From Woeseiaceae bacterium (GTDB lineage Bacteria; Pseudomonadota; Gammaproteobacteria; Steroidobacterales; Woeseiaceae): a stretch of DNA of 64,000 nucleotides. The notes below the pieces were generated by a model, which saw only the letters and a program-made list of their open reading frames with translations, searched no databases and was not told the origin of the DNA. Position numbers and translations under genes: made by a program. The DNA is taken from assembly GCA_021773095.1 (NCBI GenBank), contig JAJFKR010000008.1:1-64000 (forward strand), given 5' to 3'. Each line of letters starts with the position of its first letter. The first letter of the stretch is position 1. Of this stretch, positions 8,034 through 16,951 are shown piece by piece.

Positions 8034-8903
8034 TTAGTTGCCTACGCAGGCGCCGGCGTAGGCTTTTTGCACGGTGGCATTGTCGAGCTGACATTCATTG
8101 TCGTAGGTTTCGCCGTCCATGCCGCAAACCGGCAGGTAATCATTCGGGCAATTTTCGCCGAGGCTTTCGCAGACGCCTGCGTACTCGATTGACACACCTC
8201 GACGCTCGGCGAAACAGGCGTTGCCGTAGGTCAGGGCATCAACACCGCAAACGGGCACAAACAGCCGCGGGCAGGAACGGACATTACAAAGCCCTTCCGT
8301 GAAATTCGTGACGCCCGCTTGCTCGCCAAAGCACGCGTTGTCGTAGGTAACGCCATCTTCACCACACACTGGCGCAAACACTTTCGGGCAATTATCGATA
8401 TCGCAGGAGCCTTTGCGCTGTACAAGGATTCGCTCCGCGTCAGCCTCACAACGATTGACGAACGTGCGGCCGTTCATTCCACAAACCGGATCCTCGTAGC
8501 TGGGACAGCCATTCACGGTACATGCGCCCAGTCCCGCCACTTCGACCAGTGACTTGGCCGCAAAACACTCGTTGATATAGGTGTTGCCGTCCGCCCCGCA
8601 TACCGGATCAAAAACTTCCGGACAGCCATCGGCTTTTTCATCCACACAGATGCCGGCACTCGCAATCTCAATGCCGGACGCTCCGGCAACGCAGTCGTTG
8701 CTATAGGTTTGGCCGTCGACGCCGCAAACGGGGTCGTATTGCATCGTGCACGCGACCTCGTCGCCTTCGGCCAGCACCAGCGGTGTCTGAGTCGGAAACA
8801 GACTCCGCAAATCCACATCGCCCGGCGTTGCGCCCGCCGGCGATGTCGCCAGCAGAGCCGCGCCCAGGAGTCCCATACGAAACTTATGGTTCATCGATTT
8901 CAT
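8034..8903 (-). CDS. secreted protein with six Kazal-type protease-inhibitor domains
   Basis: This 289-aa exported protein is built almost wholly of six repeats of about 37 residues, each with the pattern C-P-x4-P-V-C-G-x-D/N-G-x-T-Y/F-x-N-x-C ... G-x-C. Such Kazal/follistatin-like modules inhibit serine proteases. Each repeat shows only four cysteines instead of the classical six. A signal peptide (about residues 1-26, ending near SPAGA) directs it out of the cytoplasm. I chose ATG 8903 because AGGGG lies 5 nt upstream. The gene lies convergent to abgT, with copy A of the palindrome between their ends. Target protease unknown; self-protection from the cell's own peptidases is one possibility. 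Confidence 0.9.
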   Translation of the reverse strand: MKSMNHKFRMGLLGAALLATSPAGATPGDVDLRSLFPTQTPLVLAEGDEVACTMQYDPVCGVDGQTYSNDCVAGASGIEIASAGICVDEKADGCPEVFDPVCGADGNTYINECFAAKSLVEVAGLGACTVNGCPSYEDPVCGMNGRTFVNRCEADAERILVQRKGSCDIDNCPKVFAPVCGEDGVTYDNACFGEQAGVTNFTEGLCNVRSCPRLFVPVCGVDALTYGNACFAERRGVSIEYAGVCESLGENCPNDYLPVCGMDGETYDNECQLDNATVQKAYAGACVGN

Positions 8904-8948
8904 TAGAGCCCCTAAAGACATCGCTGTAAAATTTTTTCTTGTGCCGGC

Positions 8949-9695
8949 TCATTCGGCCACCACCCTGTCGCCCTGCATCAACCGGCTAATAGTGACGAGT
9001 TCATACCCCTCTCCGACGAGCCTGGGTAACTCTCGCTCCAGTAGCGTGAGCGTTGCCGCGTAGGGGTGGCCTATCGCAATGATCGAGCCACGCTTTTTTG
9101 CGAGACGCTTCATGCGCTCGAATTCACGAACGACGGTATCCGGATTCTGGTCGGGGTCCAAAAACACATCGCGCCTGCGCGCGTCTACGCCCGTTTCAAC
9201 GGCGACCTTCAGCGCGATACTTTCATGCGTCGTAAAGCTGTCAATGAAAAACAGGTCATCGCGCGCCTGAATTTCTTCCATCAGCCATCGCATGTGGCCC
9301 GGGTGCCGGGTCAACAGGCTACCGCGGTGACTGTTCACGCCAATGGCGTGGGGCACCGAGGTCAGCGCCTCTTCGAAGGTCTCGCTGAATTCACTCCGAC
9401 TCATATCGAGCCTGATGCCAAGCGGTTCCTGAATCGTGTCGTTTGGTTTGGCCTGCAACGGCAAGTGCAACAAGACTTCCTTGCCGGAATCATGGGCCTG
9501 CTCCGCAAGCGCGCGCGCCAGCGGTGATCCGGGCAGCACGGCGAAGGCTATCGGGCCCGGCAGGCCAATCGCTCTTTGGCCGGCATCGAGCCGGTAACCC
9601 AGGTCGTCGATGATTATCGCGATGCGCGGCGGGCTGGTCGCAACGGACCCTGACGCCAGCAACAGCGCCAGCAAACAGGATCTTGCCGCGATCAT
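8949..9695 (-). CDS. yibQ: divergent polysaccharide deacetylase family protein (YibQ)
   Basis: This 248-aa protein has a signal peptide (about 1-20) and a NodB-like barrel of the divergent polysaccharide deacetylase family (DUF610). Typical stretches are RIAIIIDDLGYRLDAG (24-39), VLLHLPLQ, GVNSHRGSLLT (metal-site region), FFIDSFTT and IAIGHPY. The enzymatic activity of YibQ proteins is not established; a role at the cell wall is inferred from context. It overlaps ctpA by 4 nt and is the last gene of the envC-ctpA-yibQ operon. Confidence 0.92.
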   Translation of the reverse strand: MIAARSCLLALLLASGSVATSPPRIAIIIDDLGYRLDAGQRAIGLPGPIAFAVLPGSPLARALAEQAHDSGKEVLLHLPLQAKPNDTIQEPLGIRLDMSRSEFSETFEEALTSVPHAIGVNSHRGSLLTRHPGHMRWLMEEIQARDDLFFIDSFTTHESIALKVAVETGVDARRRDVFLDPDQNPDTVVREFERMKRLAKKRGSIIAIGHPYAATLTLLERELPRLVGEGYELVTISRLMQGDRVVAE

Positions 9696-10912
9696 TGGGC
9701 CTTGCTGTGCATTACTGCCCGCGACTGCAGTTGCTGCAGGGCCTCAGCCAGCTGCGAATCCGCTTCACGATCGAGAATCCCCGACAAGCTCAAGTCGGGA
9801 AACCCCGGAGTTTCCTCCATAAACACATCCGGCGTGATCCCGACGCCGTGAATCGAATCACCCGAAGGCGTGTAGTAGCGTGATGTTGTGAGCTTAATCG
9901 CCCGGCCCTTTGACAGCGGCATAACCGTTTGCACCAGACCTTTGCCGAAAGTGGGCGTGCCAACGATCGTCGCACGGTTGTGGTCCTGCAAAGCACCCGC
10001 CACGATCTCCGAAGCTGAAGCCGAGCCGCCGTTAACCAGAACCACCATAGACGCCCCGTCCAGAATATCGCCAGTATGCGCGGACCGCGTGAAGCGCGAC
10101 TCCATGGAGCGCCCGTCCGCGGTAACAATGATGCCCGCATCAAGAAACAGATCGGACACCTCCACGGCCGAGTCGAGCACGCCGCCCGGGTTGTTACGCA
10201 AATCGAGCACCATACCGCCCAACATGCCGCCGTAGGCTTGCTGCAGTTCATCGACAGCCAGGCTTAGCTCACGCGCCGTGTTATCACTGAATTGATTGAC
10301 GCGCACATAGCCGTACGACGGACTCAGAAACTCCTGATGAACGCTGGCGACGCGAATCATTTGCCGCCGCATCTCATGGTCGATGACGGTCTCGTCGCGC
10401 AGAACCGATAGTGTAACTTTCGAGCCAACGTGACCGCGCAGACGCTCCAGCGCATCTTTCAGGCGTCCACCCTCTATCGCCCGTCCGTCAATCGCGACCA
10501 GCTCATCGCCGCTCTTGATTCCTGAACGGGCGGCCGGTGAACCACCGATCGGCGTGATAACGCGAATGGCGTTGTCGATCTCCGCGACTTCGATGCCGAC
10601 ACCCGTGTAACTTCCGGTCGTGCTGATTCGAATGTCACGGTACTCGCCGGCATCGAGGTATTCGGAGTGCGGGTCGAGGTCATTGACCATGCCGCGTATC
10701 GCGCTTTCGAGTAACGCAGCATCGTCGATGGGCTCAACGTATTCGCGCTTGACGTGTTCCAGCACCTCGGCGAACAGCTGTGCCTGCTCCCACGCCAGCT
10801 CTTCGTTCGACGCGGGCGTGCTGCTGTCCAGCAGGCCGCCGCCGACGGACAGGCTGACGCCCATCACAACGCCGATCACGACTACAAGAATTGCTCTGAT
10901 TTTCAACGACAT
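9692..10912 (-). CDS. ctpA: S41 carboxy-terminal processing protease (CtpA)
   Basis: This is a 406-aa periplasmic serine protease. It has an N-terminal membrane or signal helix (5-25), a PDZ domain (about 95-170, GVGIEV to LSVLRD) and an S41 catalytic domain with the Ser in SASASEI (297-303) and the Lys in TFGKG (about 324). CtpA-type proteases trim cell-wall hydrolases and lipoproteins. I start at ATG 10912 (MSLKIRAIL), since the 14 residues of the longer frame precede a normal signal anchor. It lies 59 nt after envC and overlaps yibQ (ATGA), as in other gammaproteobacteria. Confidence 0.94.
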   Translation of the reverse strand: MSLKIRAILVVVIGVVMGVSLSVGGGLLDSSTPASNEELAWEQAQLFAEVLEHVKREYVEPIDDAALLESAIRGMVNDLDPHSEYLDAGEYRDIRISTTGSYTGVGIEVAEIDNAIRVITPIGGSPAARSGIKSGDELVAIDGRAIEGGRLKDALERLRGHVGSKVTLSVLRDETVIDHEMRRQMIRVASVHQEFLSPSYGYVRVNQFSDNTARELSLAVDELQQAYGGMLGGMVLDLRNNPGGVLDSAVEVSDLFLDAGIIVTADGRSMESRFTRSAHTGDILDGASMVVLVNGGSASASEIVAGALQDHNRATIVGTPTFGKGLVQTVMPLSKGRAIKLTTSRYYTPSGDSIHGVGITPDVFMEETPGFPDLSLSGILDREADSQLAEALQQLQSRAVMHSKAQ

Positions 10913-10971
10913 AGAATGTTCCGGGTGCCCTGGCATTTGGCTCTTGCGACACAATCTTTGACCTTAGCACA

Positions 10972-12132
10972 TCATCCGCCGGGTCGCCGTGTCACCCATT
11001 GACCTGGATCCACGGGCTTCGTGCCGCGGCGCAGCTCGAAGTAGACACCGGACTGCTGTTGACCGCCACTGTCGCCCACCGTAGCAATAACATCCCCTGG
11101 AGCCACCCAGTCACCCGTGTTTTTGAGGATGGTTTCGTTGTATCCGTACAGGGTCATATAGCCCTCGCCGTGGTCAACGATGACCAGCAGGCCCATGCCA
11201 GCCAACCAGTCCGCGAAAGCAATGCGTCCGTGATACACGGCACGAACCTCTCGGCCGCGCGGCGCTGCCAGCACAACTCCGTTCCATTTGATCTTACCGC
11301 CGACGCGAGGTTGACCGTAGTCGTGGACAAGGGTGCCGGCAACCGGCCATGTCAGCCGACCCCTGTGTTTGCTGAATGGCTCTTCCGAGCTGATCGGGTA
11401 GTCCGACAATATGCTGGTCAGCTCGGCGATCAGGCGTGTCAGATCGTTTTCCTGGGCCGCAAGGCGATCGACCTCCTGTCCTTCACTATTGATTTTTTTG
11501 CGCAGACTGGCGAGCAGAACCTTACGTTCTTCCTGTGCGCCGTTTAGCCGGCTCAATTCGGTATAGCGGCTCTTGGCGAGGCCCGCGAGGCGGGCTTCCT
11601 CGGCGGCGATCTGGCTACGCAGCTCATCGAGCCGCTCAATTTCCACCATAACGGCAGCGATATTGTCGGCGCGATAGTCGTTCAGATAGCGATAGTAGGC
11701 CATTAACCGGCCCAGCGTGGCCGGATCGCGCTGACTGAGCAACAGCTTGATCTTTTCCTGGCTGCCGCTCATGTAGGCAGCTCGAACCTGCGCGGCCAGC
11801 TCGCCCGATTCCGCATCCAGATGCGCCTTGCGCTCCGTCAGATCCTTATCGAGGGCCTTTTTCCTGTTTTGGGTGAAGCGCTGCTCTCGCTCTATGTCCT
11901 TGATTCGCATGCGCTGCTCGGAAATCGAGATTTCGATGTCCTGCAGTTCTCCGGTCAGGCGATCTCTGACCTCCGCGCTGCGGTCCATGCTCTGCTTTAG
12001 TTCGCTGATGCGCTCACGAACCCGCTCCAGCTCGCGCTCCCTGACCTTCGTCAGCTCGCCCGGGGAGTCCTGGGCCACCGCGACACCTGCCGCGAGCATC
12101 AACAGCAACAAAGGGGTGATACGTATCGTCAT
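10972..12132 (-). CDS. envC: murein hydrolase activator EnvC
   Basis: EnvC is a periplasmic protein that activates the amidases splitting septal peptidoglycan. The 386-aa product has a signal peptide (1-20), a long coiled coil (about 27-245) and a C-terminal LytM/M23 domain (about 265-380). The LytM domain is degenerate: the usual second metal motif HxH is replaced (LYGYN and YFELR where active enzymes have H), as expected for an activator rather than an enzyme. It heads the envC-ctpA-yibQ operon and is divergent from yibN. No gpmI gene lies between, unlike Pseudomonas. Confidence 0.93.
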   Translation of the reverse strand: MTIRITPLLLLMLAAGVAVAQDSPGELTKVRERELERVRERISELKQSMDRSAEVRDRLTGELQDIEISISEQRMRIKDIEREQRFTQNRKKALDKDLTERKAHLDAESGELAAQVRAAYMSGSQEKIKLLLSQRDPATLGRLMAYYRYLNDYRADNIAAVMVEIERLDELRSQIAAEEARLAGLAKSRYTELSRLNGAQEERKVLLASLRKKINSEGQEVDRLAAQENDLTRLIAELTSILSDYPISSEEPFSKHRGRLTWPVAGTLVHDYGQPRVGGKIKWNGVVLAAPRGREVRAVYHGRIAFADWLAGMGLLVIVDHGEGYMTLYGYNETILKNTGDWVAPGDVIATVGDSGGQQQSGVYFELRRGTKPVDPGQWVTRRPGG

Positions 12133-12240
12133 CCGGCCAGAGTGTAGAGCCTTCGGCGGGGTATTTCCTGCGGCATTTGCAGGTATACTCCCGCGTTCGA
12201 CAATCTACCCGCAGAGATGCTCTCTCTGCCCGAGCACTGC

Positions 12241-12696
12241 ATGGACAAATTTTTGGAGTTCGCTAACAACCACACGTTGTTGGTGCTGGCATTGGCGATC
12301 AGCTTTTTCGTGGTCGTGTTTGCCGAGCTGCGACGCAAGGCGAGCGGCCTGGTCAATATCGAAGCTATTGAGGCCGTCAGACTGATTAACAACGATGCGG
12401 TCGTCGTCGACCTGCGCACAATCGACGCGTTTTCCAAGGGTCACATCGTCGGTGCCAAAAGCATCCCGTCCGACGAGCTCGACAGCAAAATGAACCAGCT
12501 CGAGGCGATGAAGTCGAAACCTGTTATTGCAGTATGCAACTCCGGTGTAACCTCGACCAAAGCCGTCCATAAGCTGCGCGCGGCCGGCTTCGAGAGCGTG
12601 TACGGTCTAAAGGGCGGCATGTCGGGCTGGGGCCAGGCGGGCCTGCCTGTCGTCACCGGCAAGAAAACCAAGGTCAAAAAATCTAAAAATAAATGA
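12241..12696 (+). CDS. yibN: rhodanese-like membrane protein (YibN type)
   Basis: This 151-aa protein has one N-terminal membrane helix (about 10-27, HTLLVLALAISFFVVVFAEL) and a rhodanese domain. The active-site loop CNSGVTS (about 99-105) keeps the catalytic cysteine. YibN proteins carry a cytoplasmic rhodanese domain anchored in the inner membrane. I prefer ATG 12241, which aligns with the family start, over 12217. A lysine-rich tail (KKTKVKKSKNK) ends it, overlapping grxC by 4 nt. It is the first gene of a yibN-grxC-secB-gpsA operon. Confidence 0.9.
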   Translation: MDKFLEFANNHTLLVLALAISFFVVVFAELRRKASGLVNIEAIEAVRLINNDAVVVDLRTIDAFSKGHIVGAKSIPSDELDSKMNQLEAMKSKPVIAVCNSGVTSTKAVHKLRAAGFESVYGLKGGMSGWGQAGLPVVTGKKTKVKKSKNK

Positions 12697-12956
12697 ATTC
12701 ACAGAGAAAAGTTACGGTTTATGGAAATACGTCCTGCCCCTACTGCGGTGCAGCACGAATGTTGTTGACAAAAAAAGCGGTTGAATTTGACGATATCGTC
12801 ATCACTGATGATCCTTCCAAACGCAAGGAAATGCAGGAAAGAAGCGGCAGCCAGTTGGTGCCGCAGATCTTCATTGACGACACCCTGGTGGGTGGCTTCG
12901 ACGAACTCTCAGCACTCGAGATTGCTGGGGAGCTGGATACACTGCTCGCAGGATAG
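12693..12956 (+). CDS. grxC: glutaredoxin 3
   Basis: This 87-aa thiol-disulfide oxidoreductase has the dithiol active site CPYC (residues 15-18) and the glutathione-binding loop LVPQIFIDD with its cis-proline (about 54-62), followed by GGFDEL. It reduces disulfides with glutathione in the cytoplasm. It overlaps the rhodanese gene and is followed 33 nt later by secB, the standard grxC-secB pairing. Confidence 0.95.
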   Translation: MNSQRKVTVYGNTSCPYCGAARMLLTKKAVEFDDIVITDDPSKRKEMQERSGSQLVPQIFIDDTLVGGFDELSALEIAGELDTLLAG

Positions 12957-12989
12957 TCCCGCGCGCATTAACGAAAGACAGGAAAGACA

Positions 12990-13478
12990 ATGGCAGAGGA
13001 AAAAGCCGCTGAAAAGCGTTTAACTATTGGCAAGATCTACTTAAAGGACTTTTCGTTCGAGTCCCCGCAGGCGCCTGCAGTATTCCGTCAAAATGACTGG
13101 AAGCCGCAGACTGACCTGAATCTTCGCAGCAGCCACACGGCGCTGGGTGATAATCAGCACGAAGTCGTGTTGACGATTACCGTTGAGGCAAAGGCTGACG
13201 ACAAGAGTTTCTTCCTGGTGGAGCTGCAGCAGGCGGGCCTTTTCGAGATCGCCGGCTACGAGGGCGAAGAGCTCGGAGCAATCATCGGCAGTTTCTGCCC
13301 GAACATTCTGTTTCCGTATGCGCGTGAAACCATCGCCTCGCTGATTCAGAAGGGCGGCTTCCCGGAATTCGTTTTGCAGCCCATTAATTTTGACGCACTG
13401 TACCTGCAGTCGAAGCAGCAACAGGCCGCAGCGCAGGCCGAAGGTGCAGCGCAAGCCGAGACGGCGGAGAAGCACTAA
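12990..13478 (+). CDS. secB: protein-export chaperone SecB
   Basis: SecB is a tetrameric cytoplasmic chaperone that keeps preproteins unfolded and hands them to SecA. The 162-aa protein shows the family stretches IYLKDFSFESPQAP (about 11-24), the GSFCPNILFPYARE region (about 100-113) and GGFPEFVLQPINFDALY (about 120-136). An alanine/glutamine-rich tail (QQQAAAQAEGAAQAE) follows. A GACAGGAAAGACA ribosome site precedes the ATG. Confidence 0.96.
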   Translation: MAEEKAAEKRLTIGKIYLKDFSFESPQAPAVFRQNDWKPQTDLNLRSSHTALGDNQHEVVLTITVEAKADDKSFFLVELQQAGLFEIAGYEGEELGAIIGSFCPNILFPYARETIASLIQKGGFPEFVLQPINFDALYLQSKQQQAAAQAEGAAQAETAEKH

Positions 13479-13501
13479 TAAGTAACCATGCCCCCGGGAC
13501 A

Positions 13502-14494
13502 ATGGCCGTCATCGGTGCCGGTTCCTGGGGAACCGCACTGGCGCTGCAGCTCGCACGATCGGGCAGCAAGGTCCGGCTTGGTGGCGTCGTTGAGCTCGAC
13601 TTGCTTGAGATTATGGTGCGGGACCGGGAAAACGCTCGTTACCTGCCGGGCATCGGGTTTCCGCCAAACCTTAACGCTTATCCGGACTTAAGTAATTGTC
13701 TGGATGGCGTGCGCGACATCCTCGTGGTGGTTCCCAGTCACGGTTTGCGTGACACACTGAATAAAGCCTTACCACTTCTCACTCCGGAGTCCCGGGTCTG
13801 CTGGGCGACCAAGGGCTTCGAGCTGCATAGCGGCAAACTACCGCATCAAGTGGCCGCCGAGGTGCTCGGAGAAGCTCGTCCTGTTGCGGTTTTATCGGGT
13901 CCGACGTTTGCCAAAGAAGTCGCTGAAGGATTGCCGACCGCAATGACGATTGCGTCGAACGATGAAGCTTTCGGTCAGGCACTCGCCACGGTGATCTCCG
14001 GCGAAAATTTTCGCGCTTATACCTCGGACGACTTTATCGGCGTCGAGGTTGGGGGCGCCATCAAGAACGTACTCGCGATCGGTGCCGGCATGTGTGACGG
14101 GCTCGGCTTTGGCGCCAACGCCAGAATCGCGCTGATCACACGCGGGCTGGTTGAGCTAACGCGGCTGGGTGTTGCGCTGGGTGCGAAACACGAAACGATG
14201 ATGGGCCTGGCCGGCATGGGCGACCTCGTCCTTACTTGCACTGACAACCTGTCGCGCAACCGGCGCATGGGGCTGGCGCTTGCAAGCGGCATGACGGTCG
14301 CAGAAGCACAGGAAGAAATACAGCAGGTTGTGGAAGGTGTGCTGGCTGCTGAGGCGGTTAAAGAAGTCGCGGAGAAACTCGAAATTGAAATGCCGATTTG
14401 CCATCAGGTTTATCGAATCCTTCACGAAGGCGCATCGCCTCGTGAGGCGGTTGGCGCGCTAATGGGGCGAGAGCTTAAATCCGAACACGAATAA
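13502..14494 (+). CDS. gpsA: NAD(P)H-dependent glycerol-3-phosphate dehydrogenase
   Basis: GpsA reduces dihydroxyacetone phosphate to sn-glycerol-3-phosphate for phospholipid synthesis. The 330-aa protein opens with the dinucleotide fold AVIGAGSWGTALA (2-14) and contains SGPTFAKEV and the catalytic-lysine region GGAIKNVLAIGAGM. The start is tight: homologs usually have a few residues before the glycine-rich loop, but no in-frame start codon exists upstream after the secB stop, and only GGGAC just before the ATG could serve as a ribosome site. Confidence 0.95.
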   Translation: MAVIGAGSWGTALALQLARSGSKVRLGGVVELDLLEIMVRDRENARYLPGIGFPPNLNAYPDLSNCLDGVRDILVVVPSHGLRDTLNKALPLLTPESRVCWATKGFELHSGKLPHQVAAEVLGEARPVAVLSGPTFAKEVAEGLPTAMTIASNDEAFGQALATVISGENFRAYTSDDFIGVEVGGAIKNVLAIGAGMCDGLGFGANARIALITRGLVELTRLGVALGAKHETMMGLAGMGDLVLTCTDNLSRNRRMGLALASGMTVAEAQEEIQQVVEGVLAAEAVKEVAEKLEIEMPICHQVYRILHEGASPREAVGALMGRELKSEHE

Positions 14495-14511
14495 TAACAG
14501 GAGTTACCTAA

Positions 14512-15456
14512 GTGACCTTTTTGCGCCTGCTGATGATAATCACAGTGATGTTGCTGTTTTCGGCCGCAACTGCACAGCGAAGTTTCGAGGTTGATATTCT
14601 CGCGGAGACCTTCGGTTTCGACGCGACCACGAAAAAGTCGGTCGCTCTCGATGATTTGATGCAGGGATGCTCGGCCCGCGACTGCATACCGTCCATCGAC
14701 AATCCCAGCTTCCTGCCGGCCAATCAGGCCGCCCACGTCGGCGACGATGAGATGGTTATCACCTTGTCGTATAAAGGTGAGTACCGCGCGTACCCGGCAC
14801 AAATTCTGGACCACCACGAAATCGTGAATGACACCGTCGCCGGCGATGCGCTGGCCATTACCTGGTGCCCGCTTTGCGGTTCGGCCGTCGGCATCCAGCG
14901 GAATGTTGGCGGTGAGATTACTGAATTCGGGGTCTCCGGTGTCTTGTATAACAGCGACCTCGTTTTTTACGACCGGACAACAGAAACGCTGTGGGATCAG
15001 ATCGAAGCCAAAGGTATTGTTGGAACGATGACGGATGTCGAGCTCGTGCTCGTCCCGGTTTCGGTCTCACGATGGGCGAAATGGCGCGACAAGCATCCTG
15101 ATACGCTCGTTTTGTCCGCCGACACCGGTTTTGAATTCGACTACTCGAAGGATGCCTACGTCGAATATCGAGAGTCGACGCGATTATTCATGCCGGTCAG
15201 CGCGAGCGATGATCGCGTACACGCCAAAACGGTGGTGTTTGGCTTCGATCTACCCACCGGGGCTGTCGCCTACGCGGAATCAGTATTGCAGGATGGCGGT
15301 AGCTATCACCATGACCTCAATGGTGAGGAGGCTGTAGTGACGCTCCATGAAGACGGCACGGTCTCCATGCGACGTGGCGACCAGATTCACCACCCGATTC
15401 GGGTGTTTTGGTTCGCGTGGTACACGTTTCACTCGAAAACCGGGCTGATTCACTAG
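14512..15456 (+). CDS. DUF3179 domain-containing exported protein
   Basis: This 314-aa protein has a signal peptide (about 1-21) followed by a DUF3179 domain. Recognisable parts are [14 protein letters not shown], the cysteine motif [11 protein letters not shown] (about 119-129) and the stretch [13 protein letters not shown]. The family function is unknown; the CxxC and histidines could bind metal or act in redox. It begins with GTG, preceded by CAGGAG at good spacing. It follows gpsA by 17 nt but is probably a separate function. Its stop overlaps the convergent trmL stop by 4 nt. Confidence 0.88.
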   Translation: MTFLRLLMIITVMLLFSAATAQRSFEVDILAETFGFDATTKKSVALDDLMQGCSARDCIPSIDNPSFLPANQAAHVGDDEMVITLSYKGEYRAYPAQILDHHEIVNDTVAGDALAITWCPLCGSAVGIQRNVGGEITEFGVSGVLYNSDLVFYDRTTETLWDQIEAKGIVGTMTDVELVLVPVSVSRWAKWRDKHPDTLVLSADTGFEFDYSKDAYVEYRESTRLFMPVSASDDRVHAKTVVFGFDLPTGAVAYAESVLQDGGSYHHDLNGEEAVVTLHEDGTVSMRRGDQIHHPIRVFWFAWYTFHSKTGLIH

Positions 15457-15917
15457 CGACCTCCGGCAAAATCCAACTGCCGCCAGGCTTCATAAACAAC
15501 AACCGCCGCTGAATTCGAGAGATTCAGACTGCGGCTGTTCTCTTGCATGGGCAGTCGCAGCCGCTGTTCGAATGGCAATGATTCGAGCACTTCCTGTGGC
15601 AGGCCGCGCGTTTCGGGGCCAAACAGAAAAGCATCGTTGGCCTCATAGCCTGGCCCGTCATGCCGTATCTGGCCGCGAGTGCTTAGAGCAAAGACTCGCG
15701 GTGCGCCCAGAGCGCCAAGACAATCGTCGAGACACTTGTGCGTTGACACTGCCGCATACTCTTTGTAGTCGAGCCCGGCACGCTTCAATCGCGGCTCGTC
15801 AAGCTCAAACCCCAGCGGCTCGATCAGGTGCAGTTGCACGCCGGTATTTGCACACAGCCGAATAATATTGCCCGTGTTCGGCGGTATTTCCGGCTCGTAG
15901 AGAATCAGGCTGAACAT
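15453..15917 (-). CDS. trmL: tRNA (cytidine(34)-2'-O)-methyltransferase
   Basis: TrmL methylates the ribose of the wobble base in tRNA-Leu isoacceptors using S-adenosylmethionine. The 154-aa protein is a minimal SPOUT enzyme with the family's N-terminal [20 protein letters not shown] (6-25) and the C-terminal knot motifs [10 protein letters not shown] and [20 protein letters not shown] (about 96-105 and 119-138). It ends back to back with the DUF3179 gene and is divergent from pyrD. Confidence 0.94.
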   Translation of the reverse strand: MFSLILYEPEIPPNTGNIIRLCANTGVQLHLIEPLGFELDEPRLKRAGLDYKEYAAVSTHKCLDDCLGALGAPRVFALSTRGQIRHDGPGYEANDAFLFGPETRGLPQEVLESLPFEQRLRLPMQENSRSLNLSNSAAVVVYEAWRQLDFAGGR

Positions 15918-15992
15918 TGACCCTGGTGTAGGCGCGCGCGCCGCGCGTTAATGTGCTTGTGGTTGCGACAACTAATGTAGAATTCCGCCCCA

Positions 15993-16922
15993 ATGACGAA
16001 CAAGCTGCTACAAACTGAGCTCTGCGGTATCCCGATGGCATCGCCCATCGTGTTGCTCTCCGGTTGCGTTGGCTTTGGGGAAGAATACACGCGTGTCGAG
16101 GGATACTCGAATAGCGATGTTGGCGCCATCGTCCTGAAAGGAACAACCGGTGATGCCCGGCTCGGCAATACACCACATCGGGTATACGAAACGGCGGACG
16201 GGATGCTGAATGCGATTGGCTTGCAGAACCCGGGCGTCGACAAAGTAGTGGACGATATTCTTCCCGGCCTCGACTTCTCGGAGACGCGCTTTTTCGCCAA
16301 CGTCTCGGGGTCGACGGTTGAAGAATACGCGCGCGTAACAAAGCGATTCGACGACTCCGATATTGACGCTATCGAAATCAACATCTCATGCCCTAACGTA
16401 AAGGAGGGCGGCGTAGCGTTTGGTAACGACCCGGAAATGTCCGCTCGTGTTGTTGCTGCCTGTCGCGCCCAGACATCAAAACCGATCATCACGAAACTCT
16501 CACCCAACCAGACGGATATCCAGGAAAACGCGCGACGGTGTGTTGACGCGGGCACCGATGGTTTCGCCGTCATTAACACACTCATGGGCATGGCGATTGA
16601 TAGCGAAACGAGAAGGCCCATTATTGGCAACGTAAGAGGCGGCCTGTCCGGTCCGGCGATCAAGCCCGTTGCGCTTTTGAAGGTTCAGCAGGTCTACGAG
16701 GTCACCAAAGATCACAACATACCGATCATCGGGCAGGGTGGAATTACAACGGCGAAAGACGCACTTGAGTTTATTGTTGCCGGCGCCTCCGTGGTGGGCG
16801 TTGGAACGGCCTTGTTCTATGACCCGCTCGTCGGCAGGAAAATCAACGCTGGAATTGTCGAATACCTGGAGCGGCATCAATTAGGGTCCGTGGCCGACCT
16901 GGTTGGCACACTGGTCTGGTGA
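15993..16922 (+). CDS. pyrD: dihydroorotate dehydrogenase, class 1B-like
   Basis: This 309-aa flavin enzyme oxidises dihydroorotate to orotate in pyrimidine synthesis. Class 1B features are SGCVGFGEEY (23-32), the catalytic cysteine Cys133 in EINISCPNVKEGG, INTLMGM and GGLSGPAIKP, IIGQGG and GVGTALF. Class 1 enzymes are soluble; class 1B normally pairs with PyrK, an iron-sulfur/FAD electron-transfer subunit. No pyrK lies nearby. Most gammaproteobacteria instead use the membrane-bound class 2 enzyme with a catalytic serine. Confidence 0.88.
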   Translation: MTNKLLQTELCGIPMASPIVLLSGCVGFGEEYTRVEGYSNSDVGAIVLKGTTGDARLGNTPHRVYETADGMLNAIGLQNPGVDKVVDDILPGLDFSETRFFANVSGSTVEEYARVTKRFDDSDIDAIEINISCPNVKEGGVAFGNDPEMSARVVAACRAQTSKPIITKLSPNQTDIQENARRCVDAGTDGFAVINTLMGMAIDSETRRPIIGNVRGGLSGPAIKPVALLKVQQVYEVTKDHNIPIIGQGGITTAKDALEFIVAGASVVGVGTALFYDPLVGRKINAGIVEYLERHQLGSVADLVGTLVW

Positions 16923-16951
16923 CATCGCGAAATTTCTGGCCCTGTGTGGCG

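Noticed and set aside
15925-15950. GTGTAGGCGCGCGCGCCGCGCGTTA between trmL and pyrD as a fourth REP-like copy
   Set aside because: It shares GTAGG and a GC palindrome but lacks the AGCGCGCC core; it may be a degenerate copy or simply a GC-rich gap.
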